Part shown: piece by piece, positions 55,653 to 64,000 of the stretch
Position numbering within the stretch: the stretch's first letter is position 1
Layout of the letters: each line of letters begins with the position of its first letter
NCBI RefSeq assembly: GCF_022410515.1
Contig: NZ_JACSDI010000001.1
Coordinates: forward strand, 992,001-1,056,000
Origin: Shewanella cutis
Lineage (GTDB): Bacteria > Pseudomonadota > Gammaproteobacteria > Enterobacterales > Shewanellaceae
Direction: 5' to 3'
Length of the DNA stretch: 64,000 nt
Translations under genes and position numbers: made by a program
The notes under the pieces: model-generated
The model's database searches: none
What the model was told of the DNA's origin: nothing
The model's input: only the letters and a program-made list of their open reading frames with translations

Positions 55653-56279
55653 TTATTTCAAATTCGCAAAGTAGTTCGCTAAGGCATCCACCTCGGCGGC
55701 GGTCAGCTTGTTAGCCACATTGGCCATCATGCCGTCCACATCTCCCTTACGTGTGCCAGCTTGCCACGCCAACAGTTGCGTCTTGATATAGCTGGCCTGC
55801 TGACCCGCTAAACGCGGGAACAAACCGCCACCTAATCCAGAGGGGCCATGGCATGTGACACAGGCTGGTAAGCCGCGAGACCAATCACCTTGATAGGCTA
55901 AGCGCGCAGTATCGTCGCTAAAGGTCACCTGCTCACCACGGATCACTGGTTTAACCTCAGTCTTAGGAGATTTGGCGGAGAAATAACTCGCCACTTGCTC
56001 AATGCCATCACCTTGCAGTGTCATCGCCATCGGCATCATGGTCGCATTTTGGCGCACACCTGCCTGAAAATGTTGTAATTGGGTGGTGATATATTCTTTA
56101 GAGAGTCCGGCCAAGCGAGGGCCAAGTGGCTCAATGCCCTCACCTTCGACGCCGTGGCAGGTCACGCAGATTTGTCCCGCTGGCTGGATTGTTGCCGTGT
56201 TAGCGATGGCGACAGAGGTCAAGGCACAGCCGCTAATGAGCGCGATGCCTTTTGCTAATGTTTTAATTTTATTATTCAT
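55653..56279 (-). CDS. tsdB: TsdB-like diheme cytochrome c (electron partner of TsdA)
   Basis: The 208-residue periplasmic protein has a signal peptide ending near SVAIA-N. It has two cytochrome c4-like halves, each with a CxxCH heme site (CVTCHGVEGEG near residue 39; CVTCHGPSGLG near 140). In tsdBA systems TsdB takes electrons from TsdA and passes them on. An AAGGA site precedes the ATG at 56279. Its position immediately upstream of tsdA supports the name. Confidence 0.85.
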   Translation of the reverse strand: MNNKIKTLAKGIALISGCALTSVAIANTATIQPAGQICVTCHGVEGEGIEPLGPRLAGLSKEYITTQLQHFQAGVRQNATMMPMAMTLQGDGIEQVASYFSAKSPKTEVKPVIRGEQVTFSDDTARLAYQGDWSRGLPACVTCHGPSGLGGGLFPRLAGQQASYIKTQLLAWQAGTRKGDVDGMMANVANKLTAAEVDALANYFANLK

Positions 56280-56469
56280 TTTCTATCCTTGAACAAACCT
56301 TGAGTCACACGAAAACGCTTGAAAAACCGCGTTAACGGCTAAAACAAGGTCGTTAAAAAAGAGATAATTGAGTGGTGCGTTCTACGTTTAGCCCACACTA
56401 AACGCATCAAAACACCATACTCCTTGCACGGAAGCGGAACAAGCATTAAAAAAATCTAATATTAACACT

Positions 56470-57498
56470 TTAGTAACCAAATCGGGTCGCTTCAAAGCTA
56501 TTCAATAACTTATGCAGCAGATAACAGAGGAATAAGGTCGCCACTATCGCCACAAAAATGCTGCTCACCCGATACAGGGCACTAAAAATTAAGTCGTTAC
56601 CTGGGGTTAAGTATTGGCCAAACAAAATCCCTAACGTCGTCATAGCACCAAACCCCACACCTGAGCCGCTCGCCTCTTTTACATGGGCCTGCGCAAACAA
56701 CATTAAGCCAAGCCACAGCAGCGGCACAATCAGGATCAACAATCCTGACCAATCGTAGAGAAAGAGTTGCACCATCACCCCAAAAGACACCCCAAGCAAG
56801 GTGCCAATGGCACGTTTACGGGCATAATCCAACGCCCCGTTCCAATGCATGGGGAATAAAAGTAGCAAGGTGGTTGCCTGCGCCGACATCGAATCACGCA
56901 GATCGAAAATCTGAAACACTAAGAAAGAGAGCGTGGCAATGCTGGCACCGAGCAACGCCTCATGGCGCATCCGATGCGGCGCCTTAGGGCCGGGTTGATA
57001 GGCGGCGCGAGGTTCAACATCCGGCCAAAGTGCAGTCATTAAATAGGCGATGATGACTGATAGCCCTGTCGCCCAAAAGTTACTAAAAATCAGATCATTC
57101 AGATCTGTGCCCGGATAGCTAGCAAAGTGCAGCATAATGCTTAAACTCAGCACGCCATTGGCACCAAACAGAAACAGGCTACCGCGGGACATCGCCGCAA
57201 AACGATACAAAAACAGCAGAAAGACAATCGGTGTCATCATGCCTGGGTGGCTACCGAAGAAGCCTCCGAGCAGGCCGACTTCAAGCCCCGCAATGGCAGA
57301 TGATGCCAATAATTGCCTTACCGCATGGCCACTTATCACAGGGACTAAACCCAGTAATAACATTGGGGTTACAGTAAAAAACACCCCATTACTCCAACCA
57401 AAGAGCTTACACAGGGTAAAACCAATGGTACCGCCAGTGGCAATGCGCAAGCACTGGCGTAAATCATTGGCGGTTAATGGGCTGTGGCGTAACAACAT
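56470..57498 (-). CDS. DUF2955 membrane transporter (FUSC-like)
   Basis: The 342-residue protein has about ten membrane helices in two blocks (for example GFTLCKLFGWSNGVFFTVTP; GTLLGVSFGVMVQLFLY). It resembles the DUF2955/FUSC group of aromatic acid and drug exporters such as AaeB, but is shorter. It follows a HlyD-type adaptor gene by 16 bases, and a MarR/SlyA regulator heads the operon. This suggests export of a small phenolic or antimicrobial compound. Confidence 0.82.
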   Translation of the reverse strand: MLLRHSPLTANDLRQCLRIATGGTIGFTLCKLFGWSNGVFFTVTPMLLLGLVPVISGHAVRQLLASSAIAGLEVGLLGGFFGSHPGMMTPIVFLLFLYRFAAMSRGSLFLFGANGVLSLSIMLHFASYPGTDLNDLIFSNFWATGLSVIIAYLMTALWPDVEPRAAYQPGPKAPHRMRHEALLGASIATLSFLVFQIFDLRDSMSAQATTLLLLFPMHWNGALDYARKRAIGTLLGVSFGVMVQLFLYDWSGLLILIVPLLWLGLMLFAQAHVKEASGSGVGFGAMTTLGILFGQYLTPGNDLIFSALYRVSSIFVAIVATLFLCYLLHKLLNSFEATRFGY

Positions 57499-57514
57499 GC
57501 AAATTGCCTTGATA

Positions 57515-58600
57515 TTAATAGATGTAATGGAGCAGGCTAATGACCTTAATCTGCACCTTGGCTAGCAGGCTAAATAGCGTATTGTCGGGCAGCAATTGCA
57601 CTGTGGCGCGCGCCCCTGCGGGTAGGTTATTCATTGCACTGTTGTCTGACACACTGTCATCTAAGACTAAATGCAGTCTTAAGCGCTGCGCATCACGCAC
57701 CCAACGGTCTGACTCCTGCGGCGCGGCTAAACGACCATTGGCATCAAACTGCCCCGCACTCACCCCTGCATCGACACTGCTCACTTGGGCGTGATACAAA
57801 CGACCAGGCTCACCGTCAAAGGCAATTAATGCGGGATAAGCAGCATTCACACCTCGTAAGGTTTTTTCGCGAAAATCGGCAATAATATCCAATTTATCAG
57901 AGACTAAGGCGAGTAGTGGTTGGCCCACAGCGGCAAAACTGCCCACTTCAAGTTGCAGGTTGGTCACCACCCCATCTTGGTCGGCACGGATTTGGGTGTA
58001 AGACAGATTCAGCTCAGCTTGCTCTAACGCATTCATCGCTTGGCGAACTCTAAGGTTATCTTCGCCATAGAGACCACGGCTCACTTTGAGTTTATCGAGG
58101 CGAGCATTAGCGGCTAACACATTCGCCTCGGCGGCCGCCGCATCACTATCGGCTTGATCACGCAACTGCTGCGAAACCCCATGGGTCGCATAAAGTGCAT
58201 CTAAACGTTTGGCCTCGCGGCGTTTTTGTTGTGCAGTCGTCGCACTCGCATTCACTTCTGCTTTAGCGGCTAAGAGTGCAGCATCAAGTTCGGCATTATC
58301 CTGACGCACTTGTTCTAGGGCCAATTTGGCATGTGACACAGCCAACTCAAAGGGTGCAGGATCGACTTGAAACAGTAAATCGCCTTTGGCGACCACTTGG
58401 TTATTTTTCACATTAATCGTTTGAATCTTGCCGCTGATCTGTGGAGTCACCTTAGTCACTACACGGGTTGCCATAGCCTGTGGGGTTAATGGCATCATAG
58501 TGTCGGCAAACATAAAATAGCCAAACACGGCCACAAAACCGAGCATAGCGATTTTGACAAGACGGGCAAATTGTTGATCCGGTGTCATCTTATTTCTCAC
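57515..58600 (-). CDS. HlyD/EmrA-type membrane fusion protein
   Basis: The 361-residue protein has one N-terminal membrane helix (about 17-33, LGFVAVFGYFMFAD). A biotinyl-lipoyl half follows (SGKIQTINVKNNQVVAKGDL), then a long coiled coil (about 80-195), the second lipoyl half and a beta-barrel. It bridges the DUF2955 transporter to the outer membrane. Its ATG overlaps the regulator stop by 4 bases (ATGA). Confidence 0.9.
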   Translation of the reverse strand: MRNKMTPDQQFARLVKIAMLGFVAVFGYFMFADTMMPLTPQAMATRVVTKVTPQISGKIQTINVKNNQVVAKGDLLFQVDPAPFELAVSHAKLALEQVRQDNAELDAALLAAKAEVNASATTAQQKRREAKRLDALYATHGVSQQLRDQADSDAAAAEANVLAANARLDKLKVSRGLYGEDNLRVRQAMNALEQAELNLSYTQIRADQDGVVTNLQLEVGSFAAVGQPLLALVSDKLDIIADFREKTLRGVNAAYPALIAFDGEPGRLYHAQVSSVDAGVSAGQFDANGRLAAPQESDRWVRDAQRLRLHLVLDDSVSDNSAMNNLPAGARATVQLLPDNTLFSLLAKVQIKVISLLHYIY

Positions 58601-59070
58601 TCAAGAATATCTGTGCTCTTAGCCAACTTGGCTAAGGCGTTTTCACTAATTAGGCTAATGATGCGTTCAAACTCGCCAAGCTCAGCGGCGCTAATGCCCG
58701 CTAATAATTCACCGCGCACATGGATAATCCGCGCTTCTACTTGCTTTAATACGTCTTTACCAGCGGGTGTTAGCGACACGATTCGGGCGCGCTTATCTTT
58801 AGTGCAGCAATGACGCTCGACTAAACCTTGCTCCTCAAGCTGCCCTAAGGTACGCATTAATGAAGCCAATTCAATTTCTAGCGCATCCGCCAACACCTTT
58901 TGGCTCATGTTGTCACCTAGACGCAATAACTTCCACAATGCGGTCCAACGAGGATGGGTTAACCCAAGTGGTGCTAATTCCACATCCGCCACGGTACGCC
59001 ATAAGCGGTGCAGGCGACCTAAATGTTCCGCGAGGGATAACTCCTTTAAGCGCTCGAGTTCTTTATACAT
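58597..59070 (-). CDS. MarR/SlyA-family transcriptional regulator
   Basis: The 157-residue protein starts at the ATG at 59070 (GGTAAG upstream); a start 11 codons earlier lies within the operator region. It carries the SlyA-type winged helix (MSQKVLADALEIELASLMRTLGQLE) and basic wing (CCTKDKRARIVSLTPAGK). It is the first gene of the HlyD-DUF2955 operon. The operators at its promoter have the SlyA consensus, so autoregulation and ligand-induced derepression are likely. Confidence 0.88.
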   Translation of the reverse strand: MYKELERLKELSLAEHLGRLHRLWRTVADVELAPLGLTHPRWTALWKLLRLGDNMSQKVLADALEIELASLMRTLGQLEEQGLVERHCCTKDKRARIVSLTPAGKDVLKQVEARIIHVRGELLAGISAAELGEFERIISLISENALAKLAKSTDILE

Positions 59071-59082
59071 GATGCTTACCCA

Positions 59083-59129
59083 TTTACTTAGCCTGCTAAG
59101 CATTATACTTAGTTAGCAGGCTAAGTAAA
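59083..59129 (-). promoter_or_regulatory. Promoter and twin SlyA/MarR operators of the efflux operon
   Basis: TTTACTTAGCCTGCTAA and TTAGCAGGCTAAGTAAA are perfect 17-bp inverted arms around a 13-base spacer. Each arm contains a 12-bp palindrome (TTAGCCTGCTAA; TTAGCAGGCTAA), matching the SlyA consensus TTAGCAAGCTAA. On the minus strand a -35 TTTACT and -10 TATAAT (16 bases apart) lie within the array, so bound repressor would occlude RNA polymerase. Confidence 0.8.
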
Positions 59130-59289
59130 TATTTTCTGCTCAGAAAAGATCTGTGCACGCAGCCACGAAATCCGCAAAAAACCGAAAAACAACTGAAAAA
59201 GGTTCACCCGCTCGCAAATATAAAAAGCAGTATCTCTATAATATTCAAAAAGATATTTAGACAGGCATACGAATACTGGGAGGTTTACT

Positions 59290-61194
59290 GTGAAGAATTT
59301 AAACATTAGCACTCGGATAGTGTTAGGCATCAGCCTACTGCTATTTGCGGTGATGAGCTTTATCATGCCGCTGGTGCTATCGGAATTCAGTCGCCAAATA
59401 AGGGAGTCTGAGCAACGGGAATTACATAAGTTATACGAAACCGCGGTGGCAAATATCGTCTCATCGGGACAAAGAGCGCAGGCGATGGCAACCTTAATCT
59501 CACTCACACCTGAGATCCAAAGTAACTTTGCCGAGCGCGACCGTGAAGCACTACTTCAACGCACCCAACCGCTATTTACGCGCCTTAAACAAGATTTTGC
59601 CGTGCAGCAATTTCAGTTTCACACCCCACCCGCGACCTCGTTTTTACGCCTGCATCGCCCTGAAAAATTTGGTGATGACCTCACCGCAATCCGTAAAACC
59701 ATTGTCGAAACCAACACTCAAAAGCAGCCCCTCAGCGGCTTAGAATACGGAGTTGAAGGCTTAGGTATCCGCGGTCTCGTGCCGATGAATTACCAAGGAC
59801 AACATACGGGCTCGGTGGAGTTTGGTATGTCATTTGGCCAGCCCTTCTTCGACAATTTTAAAAATGCCTACCAAGCAGAGATAACTCTTTTGCTGCCTAA
59901 GGATGGCAACTTTGTCCCCTTTGGTGGCACCTTTACCACCGACACCAGCGCCTCCAGCGAACTCAACAAGGTAATGCAAGGTACTGAAGTGATTCGCACC
60001 ATCGATTTAGACGGCAAGAGTTACGCCCTGTATCGCCATGGGATGAAAGACTACTCTGGCAAAACCTTTGGTGTGCTCGATATTGCACTGGACAGAAGCC
60101 ATTCTGAGCAAGCGATGTCCGATATTCGCTTTAAACTCATCATGATAGGCTTTATCGCCTTCCTAATTGGCACCGCGATTGCCTGGTTTATCGCCAAGAG
60201 CATTACCCGCCCAATTGCCGAAACAACCAATGCGCTCAATGACATTGCCGAGGGTGAAGGCGATTTAACCCGCCGGATTGAAGTGAAGAGTAAAGACGAA
60301 ATTGCGCAGCTTGCACTCGCCTTTAACCGCTTTGCTGAGAAGATCCACGCGACTGTTGCTCAAGTCTCTGACTCTACCAGCTTACTGGCGACATCGGCCG
60401 AAGAAATGTCTGCCATTACCCATGAAACTCAGCAAATGGCAAAACGGCAACACCTCGAGACCGAACAAGTCGCCACCGCCATGAATGAAATGGCGGCAAC
60501 AGTACAAGAAGTTGCCCACAATGCGACTGATGCCGCCGACGCAGCAACCCACGCCAGCGAGTCAACTGAGCATGGCAAGTTGCTGGTTGAAAAGGTCATT
60601 TCGACTATAAGTCTGCTGGCGGATGAAATAGCCCATGCCGCCACGGCCATCAACGAACTTGAGCGTAATACCGCGCAGATTGACTCGGTATTAGTCGTTA
60701 TCCGTAATATTGCCGATCAAACCAATTTGCTCGCCCTCAATGCCGCCATTGAGGCCGCCCGTGCGGGTGAACAAGGCCGTGGTTTTGCGGTGGTGGCAGA
60801 TGAAGTACGTACGCTCGCCAGCCGTACTCAAGCTTCAACCAGCGAAATTCAGCAGATGATTGAAGCCTTGCAACAGAGTGCCAAATCCACCGTCAGTACC
60901 ATGAATACCAGTACCGCCACCACGCAAAACTGTGTTTCGTTGGTGCACGAGGCGGGGGAAGCGCTCGAAGCCATTACCCAAGCCGTATCCACCATTAGTC
61001 AAATGAACATTCAAATAGCTAGCGCTGCCAACGAGCAATGTGCTGTGTCGGCGGAAATCAATAAAAACGTCAATAATATTAATGATATTACGACCAATGC
61101 CACCGAGAGTGCCGAGCAAACGGCGCGGGCAGGAGACGAGTTAGCACAGTTGTCGATGCGCTTAACCACACTTCTCGCTCAGTTTAGGATTTAG
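59290..61194 (+). CDS. Methyl-accepting chemotaxis protein with periplasmic sensor domain
   Basis: The 634-residue chemoreceptor has TM1 at about 9-31, a periplasmic double-Cache-like sensor (about 32-278) and TM2 at about 280-300. A HAMP domain follows to about 353, then the cytoplasmic signalling domain with tip sequence [20 protein letters not shown] near 480. The GTG start at 59290 has GGGAGG upstream. The ligand is unknown. No CheR-binding pentapeptide is seen at the C-terminus. Confidence 0.92.
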   Translation: MKNLNISTRIVLGISLLLFAVMSFIMPLVLSEFSRQIRESEQRELHKLYETAVANIVSSGQRAQAMATLISLTPEIQSNFAERDREALLQRTQPLFTRLKQDFAVQQFQFHTPPATSFLRLHRPEKFGDDLTAIRKTIVETNTQKQPLSGLEYGVEGLGIRGLVPMNYQGQHTGSVEFGMSFGQPFFDNFKNAYQAEITLLLPKDGNFVPFGGTFTTDTSASSELNKVMQGTEVIRTIDLDGKSYALYRHGMKDYSGKTFGVLDIALDRSHSEQAMSDIRFKLIMIGFIAFLIGTAIAWFIAKSITRPIAETTNALNDIAEGEGDLTRRIEVKSKDEIAQLALAFNRFAEKIHATVAQVSDSTSLLATSAEEMSAITHETQQMAKRQHLETEQVATAMNEMAATVQEVAHNATDAADAATHASESTEHGKLLVEKVISTISLLADEIAHAATAINELERNTAQIDSVLVVIRNIADQTNLLALNAAIEAARAGEQGRGFAVVADEVRTLASRTQASTSEIQQMIEALQQSAKSTVSTMNTSTATTQNCVSLVHEAGEALEAITQAVSTISQMNIQIASAANEQCAVSAEINKNVNNINDITTNATESAEQTARAGDELAQLSMRLTTLLAQFRI

Positions 61195-61214
61195 GATTTA
61201 GGATTTAGGATTTA
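61183..61214. repeat. Four 7-bp tandem repeats across the MCP stop codon
   Basis: TTTAGGA occurs four times in a row plus a partial unit. The MCP stop TAG (61192-61194) is within the second unit, so later units are untranslated. Confidence 0.85.
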
Positions 61215-61222
61215 AGCAAAAC

Positions 61223-61251
61223 AAAACGCCGCTAAACTAGCGGCGTTTTTT
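61223..61251. terminator. Bidirectional terminator between the MCP gene and metF
   Basis: AAAACGCCGCTA pairs perfectly with TAGCGGCGTTTT around a 3-base loop, with T-runs in both readings. Confidence 0.92.
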
Positions 61252-61263
61252 ATACTGTTAACG

Positions 61264-62223
<960 letters not shown>

Positions 62224-62233
62224 TTAATCCATA

Positions 62234-62265
62234 TGGACGTTTGGACGTCTATATGTCCATATACT
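62234..62265 (-). promoter_or_regulatory. MetJ operator: four tandem met boxes upstream of metF
   Basis: Consecutive 8-mers TGGACGTT, TGGACGTC, TATATGTC and CATATACT align with the met box AGACGTCT. Tandem arrays of this kind bind MetJ with S-adenosylmethionine and repress metF. Confidence 0.85.
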
Positions 62266-62349
62266 AGAGAAACTGACGGTTAAGTCAAGCCAAAAAATCC
62301 CCATTTGTGGTAATTTCTGCCCCATAGATGAGTCTATTTATTCTAGACA

Positions 62350-62376
62350 ATAAAAAAGGACTCGAATGAGTCCTTT
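62350..62376 (-). terminator. Terminator after metL
   Basis: AAAGGACTC and GAGTCCTTT pair around a 4-base loop; on the minus strand six T follow. Confidence 0.88.
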
Positions 62377-62447
62377 AAGTTTATGAATATAGGCAAAATC
62401 AACTTGAAGATACGGGGTTTAGTCTCTTCAAGTGTCTGGGTTTATGA

Positions 62448-64000
62448 CTACTCTTGCAGCAGATCGCGGCAGATCTGTGTTAGATCCGATTGTACAGCTG
62501 CCGCGGTCACTTCGCGGCCCGCACCCGGCCCACGAATGATCAAAGGATTACCTTGATAGAAGGCTGAGCGGATCACAAACACATTGTCCCCAGGCGTTAA
62601 ATTGGCGTAGGGGTGGCTCGCATCAATCCACTGTAATCCCACCTCGGCTTTGAGGACTGCGCCGCTATTATCCAAGGAAGCGACATATCTCAGCACCTTG
62701 TTTTGTTCCGCCGCCGCGCCATATTGTTGCAATAATTCATCATCTAACTCACCGATGCGGGCAAGGAATTGCTCCAACGGAATATCCGCTAAATGGGCGG
62801 GCACTAGGGAGCGCAGCTCAATATCCTCAAGCTCGATTTCTAGGCCGATTTCACGGGCTAAAATCAGCAACTTGCGCTGCATATCGCGGCCAGAAAGATC
62901 GTCGCGAGGATCGGGTTCGGTAATCCCTAAACCACGCGCTTCAATCACTAATTCCGAGAAGGGTTTGCTGGTATCGTATTTCTCAAATAACCAACACAGG
63001 GTGCCAGAGAAAATCCCACCCACGGCCTCAACACTATCACCACTGTTACGCAGATCGTTTAAGGCATGCTGAATAGGTAAACCCGCGCCGCAGCTGGCGT
63101 TATAGCGCCAGAATAAACGGCGATAACCGAGTTGTTCCTTCAATTCCCGATAAAAAGGCAGCGGGCCAGAACCCGCCAGTTTGTTCGCGCTGACCATATG
63201 GATGCCGCGCTCGAAAAACTCTGGGTATTGTAGGGTTAAGCTGGCGCTGGCACTGATATCTAATGCAATCAGTTCATCACAGTTAAGTTGTTCTAATTGT
63301 TCAAATAGATGCTCGTACTGCCAAGGAGTGGCTTCGTTATCGAATTCTTGCTGCCAGCTTTGTAGATCCACCCCCGTGGACTTAATCAGGGCTTTACTGG
63401 AAGTAACCAGACCGACTAACTCGACTTGCGCTTCAAGCTCTTGATTTAACGAGGGAGAAACTGACTTAAACAGCTTTACCCACGCCTCGCCAATATTGCC
63501 AACACCCAGCAGCAATACGCCAATGCGTTTACGCGGGCCCGCACAGCGGCGATGCACTTTTTGGGTCAGCAGATTAACCTGCGATTGTGGCACTAAGGTC
63601 ACCAGACTTAAATCACCACTGAACAAGGGCTTAGCATCGCGGCTCAATAAGCGGGCAAAGCTGCGGCGATAATGCTCGGCATCGGCACTCACCAGCGCCA
63701 CTAAACCGAGTTCGGTATTAATTTGCAGATCTTTAATGCCGAGGGCTTCAGCCTGCGCATCCAATAATTTCTGTACTTGTTTTTGATTTTCAGCGGTATA
63801 GGCAAGCTCAAGCCGTTGATGCGCCGATACCCAATGCGCCAGCGGCGTTAATCCTGCTTCGCCTAATTGCTCAAGCAGACTGGCCACATCACCCGCGATC
63901 TTAAAGCCAAATAACACCACGGCATTTAGATTGGTCACCACAGGCGCGCTCGCTGAGGAGCTGTGCGGTGCAATCAGGGTAAAGTCGGTGTGGGAGGCGT
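62448..64000 (-). CDS. metL: Bifunctional aspartokinase/homoserine dehydrogenase II (5' end cut by window edge)
   Basis: The frame is open to the right edge, so the aspartokinase half is mostly missing. What remains is the ACT-like regulatory linker and the homoserine dehydrogenase half. The NAD(P) motif LLLGVGNIGEAWV is visible, as is the substrate-site segment HMVSANKLAGSGPLPFYREL. Later come SGTLCWLFEKYD and EPDPRDDLSGRDMQRKLLILA. MetL feeds aspartate into methionine and is normally cotranscribed with metB, expected just beyond the edge. Confidence 0.94.
   Translation of the reverse strand, partial: ASHTDFTLIAPHSSSASAPVVTNLNAVVLFGFKIAGDVASLLEQLGEAGLTPLAHWVSAHQRLELAYTAENQKQVQKLLDAQAEALGIKDLQINTELGLVALVSADAEHYRRSFARLLSRDAKPLFSGDLSLVTLVPQSQVNLLTQKVHRRCAGPRKRIGVLLLGVGNIGEAWVKLFKSVSPSLNQELEAQVELVGLVTSSKALIKSTGVDLQSWQQEFDNEATPWQYEHLFEQLEQLNCDELIALDISASASLTLQYPEFFERGIHMVSANKLAGSGPLPFYRELKEQLGYRRLFWRYNASCGAGLPIQHALNDLRNSGDSVEAVGGIFSGTLCWLFEKYDTSKPFSELVIEARGLGITEPDPRDDLSGRDMQRKLLILAREIGLEIELEDIELRSLVPAHLADIPLEQFLARIGELDDELLQQYGAAAEQNKVLRYVASLDNSGAVLKAEVGLQWIDASHPYANLTPGDNVFVIRSAFYQGNPLIIRGPGAGREVTAAAVQSDLTQICRDLLQE

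Overview
This is a chromosomal window from a gammaproteobacterium, almost certainly a Shewanella. The evidence is the set of Shewanella-type proteins (DUF3581 protein, EtrA/FNR-like site, tsdBA pair, MetJ and Fur-type operators), a moderate GC content, and a mosaic of housekeeping genes and small accessory islands. No rRNA, tRNA or CRISPR array was seen.

Layout. 1-7.2 kb is a tetrathionate respiration locus: the sensor kinase ttrS (cut by the left edge) diverges from ttrBCA across a control region with an FNR-like site. 7.4-12.3 kb holds a soluble PAS-PAS chemoreceptor, a DUF3581 protein, a Fur-controlled TonB receptor and a PspB-like membrane protein. 12.3-18.7 kb has a Sel1-type protein and an RND efflux adaptor/permease pair. 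18.9-26.8 kb has an LRR-pseudo-eukaryotic kinase, the lytic transglycosylase mltD, a DUF4397 lipoprotein and a Upf1-like SF1 helicase. 26.8-27.7 kb is a pair of orphan integron cassettes. 27.9-30.1 kb is yidZ-mdtL, followed by an M16 peptidase remnant. 31.5-36.0 kb is one giant surface protein gene (TSP3 repeats, GlyGly-CTERM-like segment, OmpA-like barrel). 36.0-36.6 kb is an Imm11-like gene broken by a stop codon, with a MITE at its 5' end. 37-45.9 kb is housekeeping: ssb, yajR, uvrA, an M28 peptidase and deaD. 46-52 kb carries small unknown proteins, a HAD phosphatase, an EamA transporter, a FAH-fold hydratase, a second copy of the MITE, a TonB_C protein and a CWC protein. 52.0-54.5 kb is an accessory island: an orphan VCR-type integron cassette (GIY-YIG gene) and a truncated TIR gene, bracketed by inversely oriented hairpin-rich repeats. 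54.6-56.3 kb is tsdBA. 56.5-59.1 kb is a SlyA/MarR-controlled HlyD-DUF2955 efflux operon. 59.3-64 kb has a Cache chemoreceptor, metF with four met boxes, and metL (cut by the right edge).

How the genes work together. TtrBCA reduces tetrathionate to thiosulfate and TsdBA interconverts the same pair, so the window encodes two separate systems for one sulfur couple. metL and metF belong to methionine synthesis and metF carries a clear MetJ operator. The ssb-yajR-uvrA block links DNA repair genes.

The most unusual content is the mobile material. Two separate intI-less cassette insertions can each be delimited by matching attC half-sites. There is a 264-280 bp MITE family with CCAATC/GATTGG ends, and a modular hairpin repeat family that has truncated a TIR gene. 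Several immunity-like genes (Imm33-like in a cassette, Imm11-like broken) appear without a cognate toxin in view.
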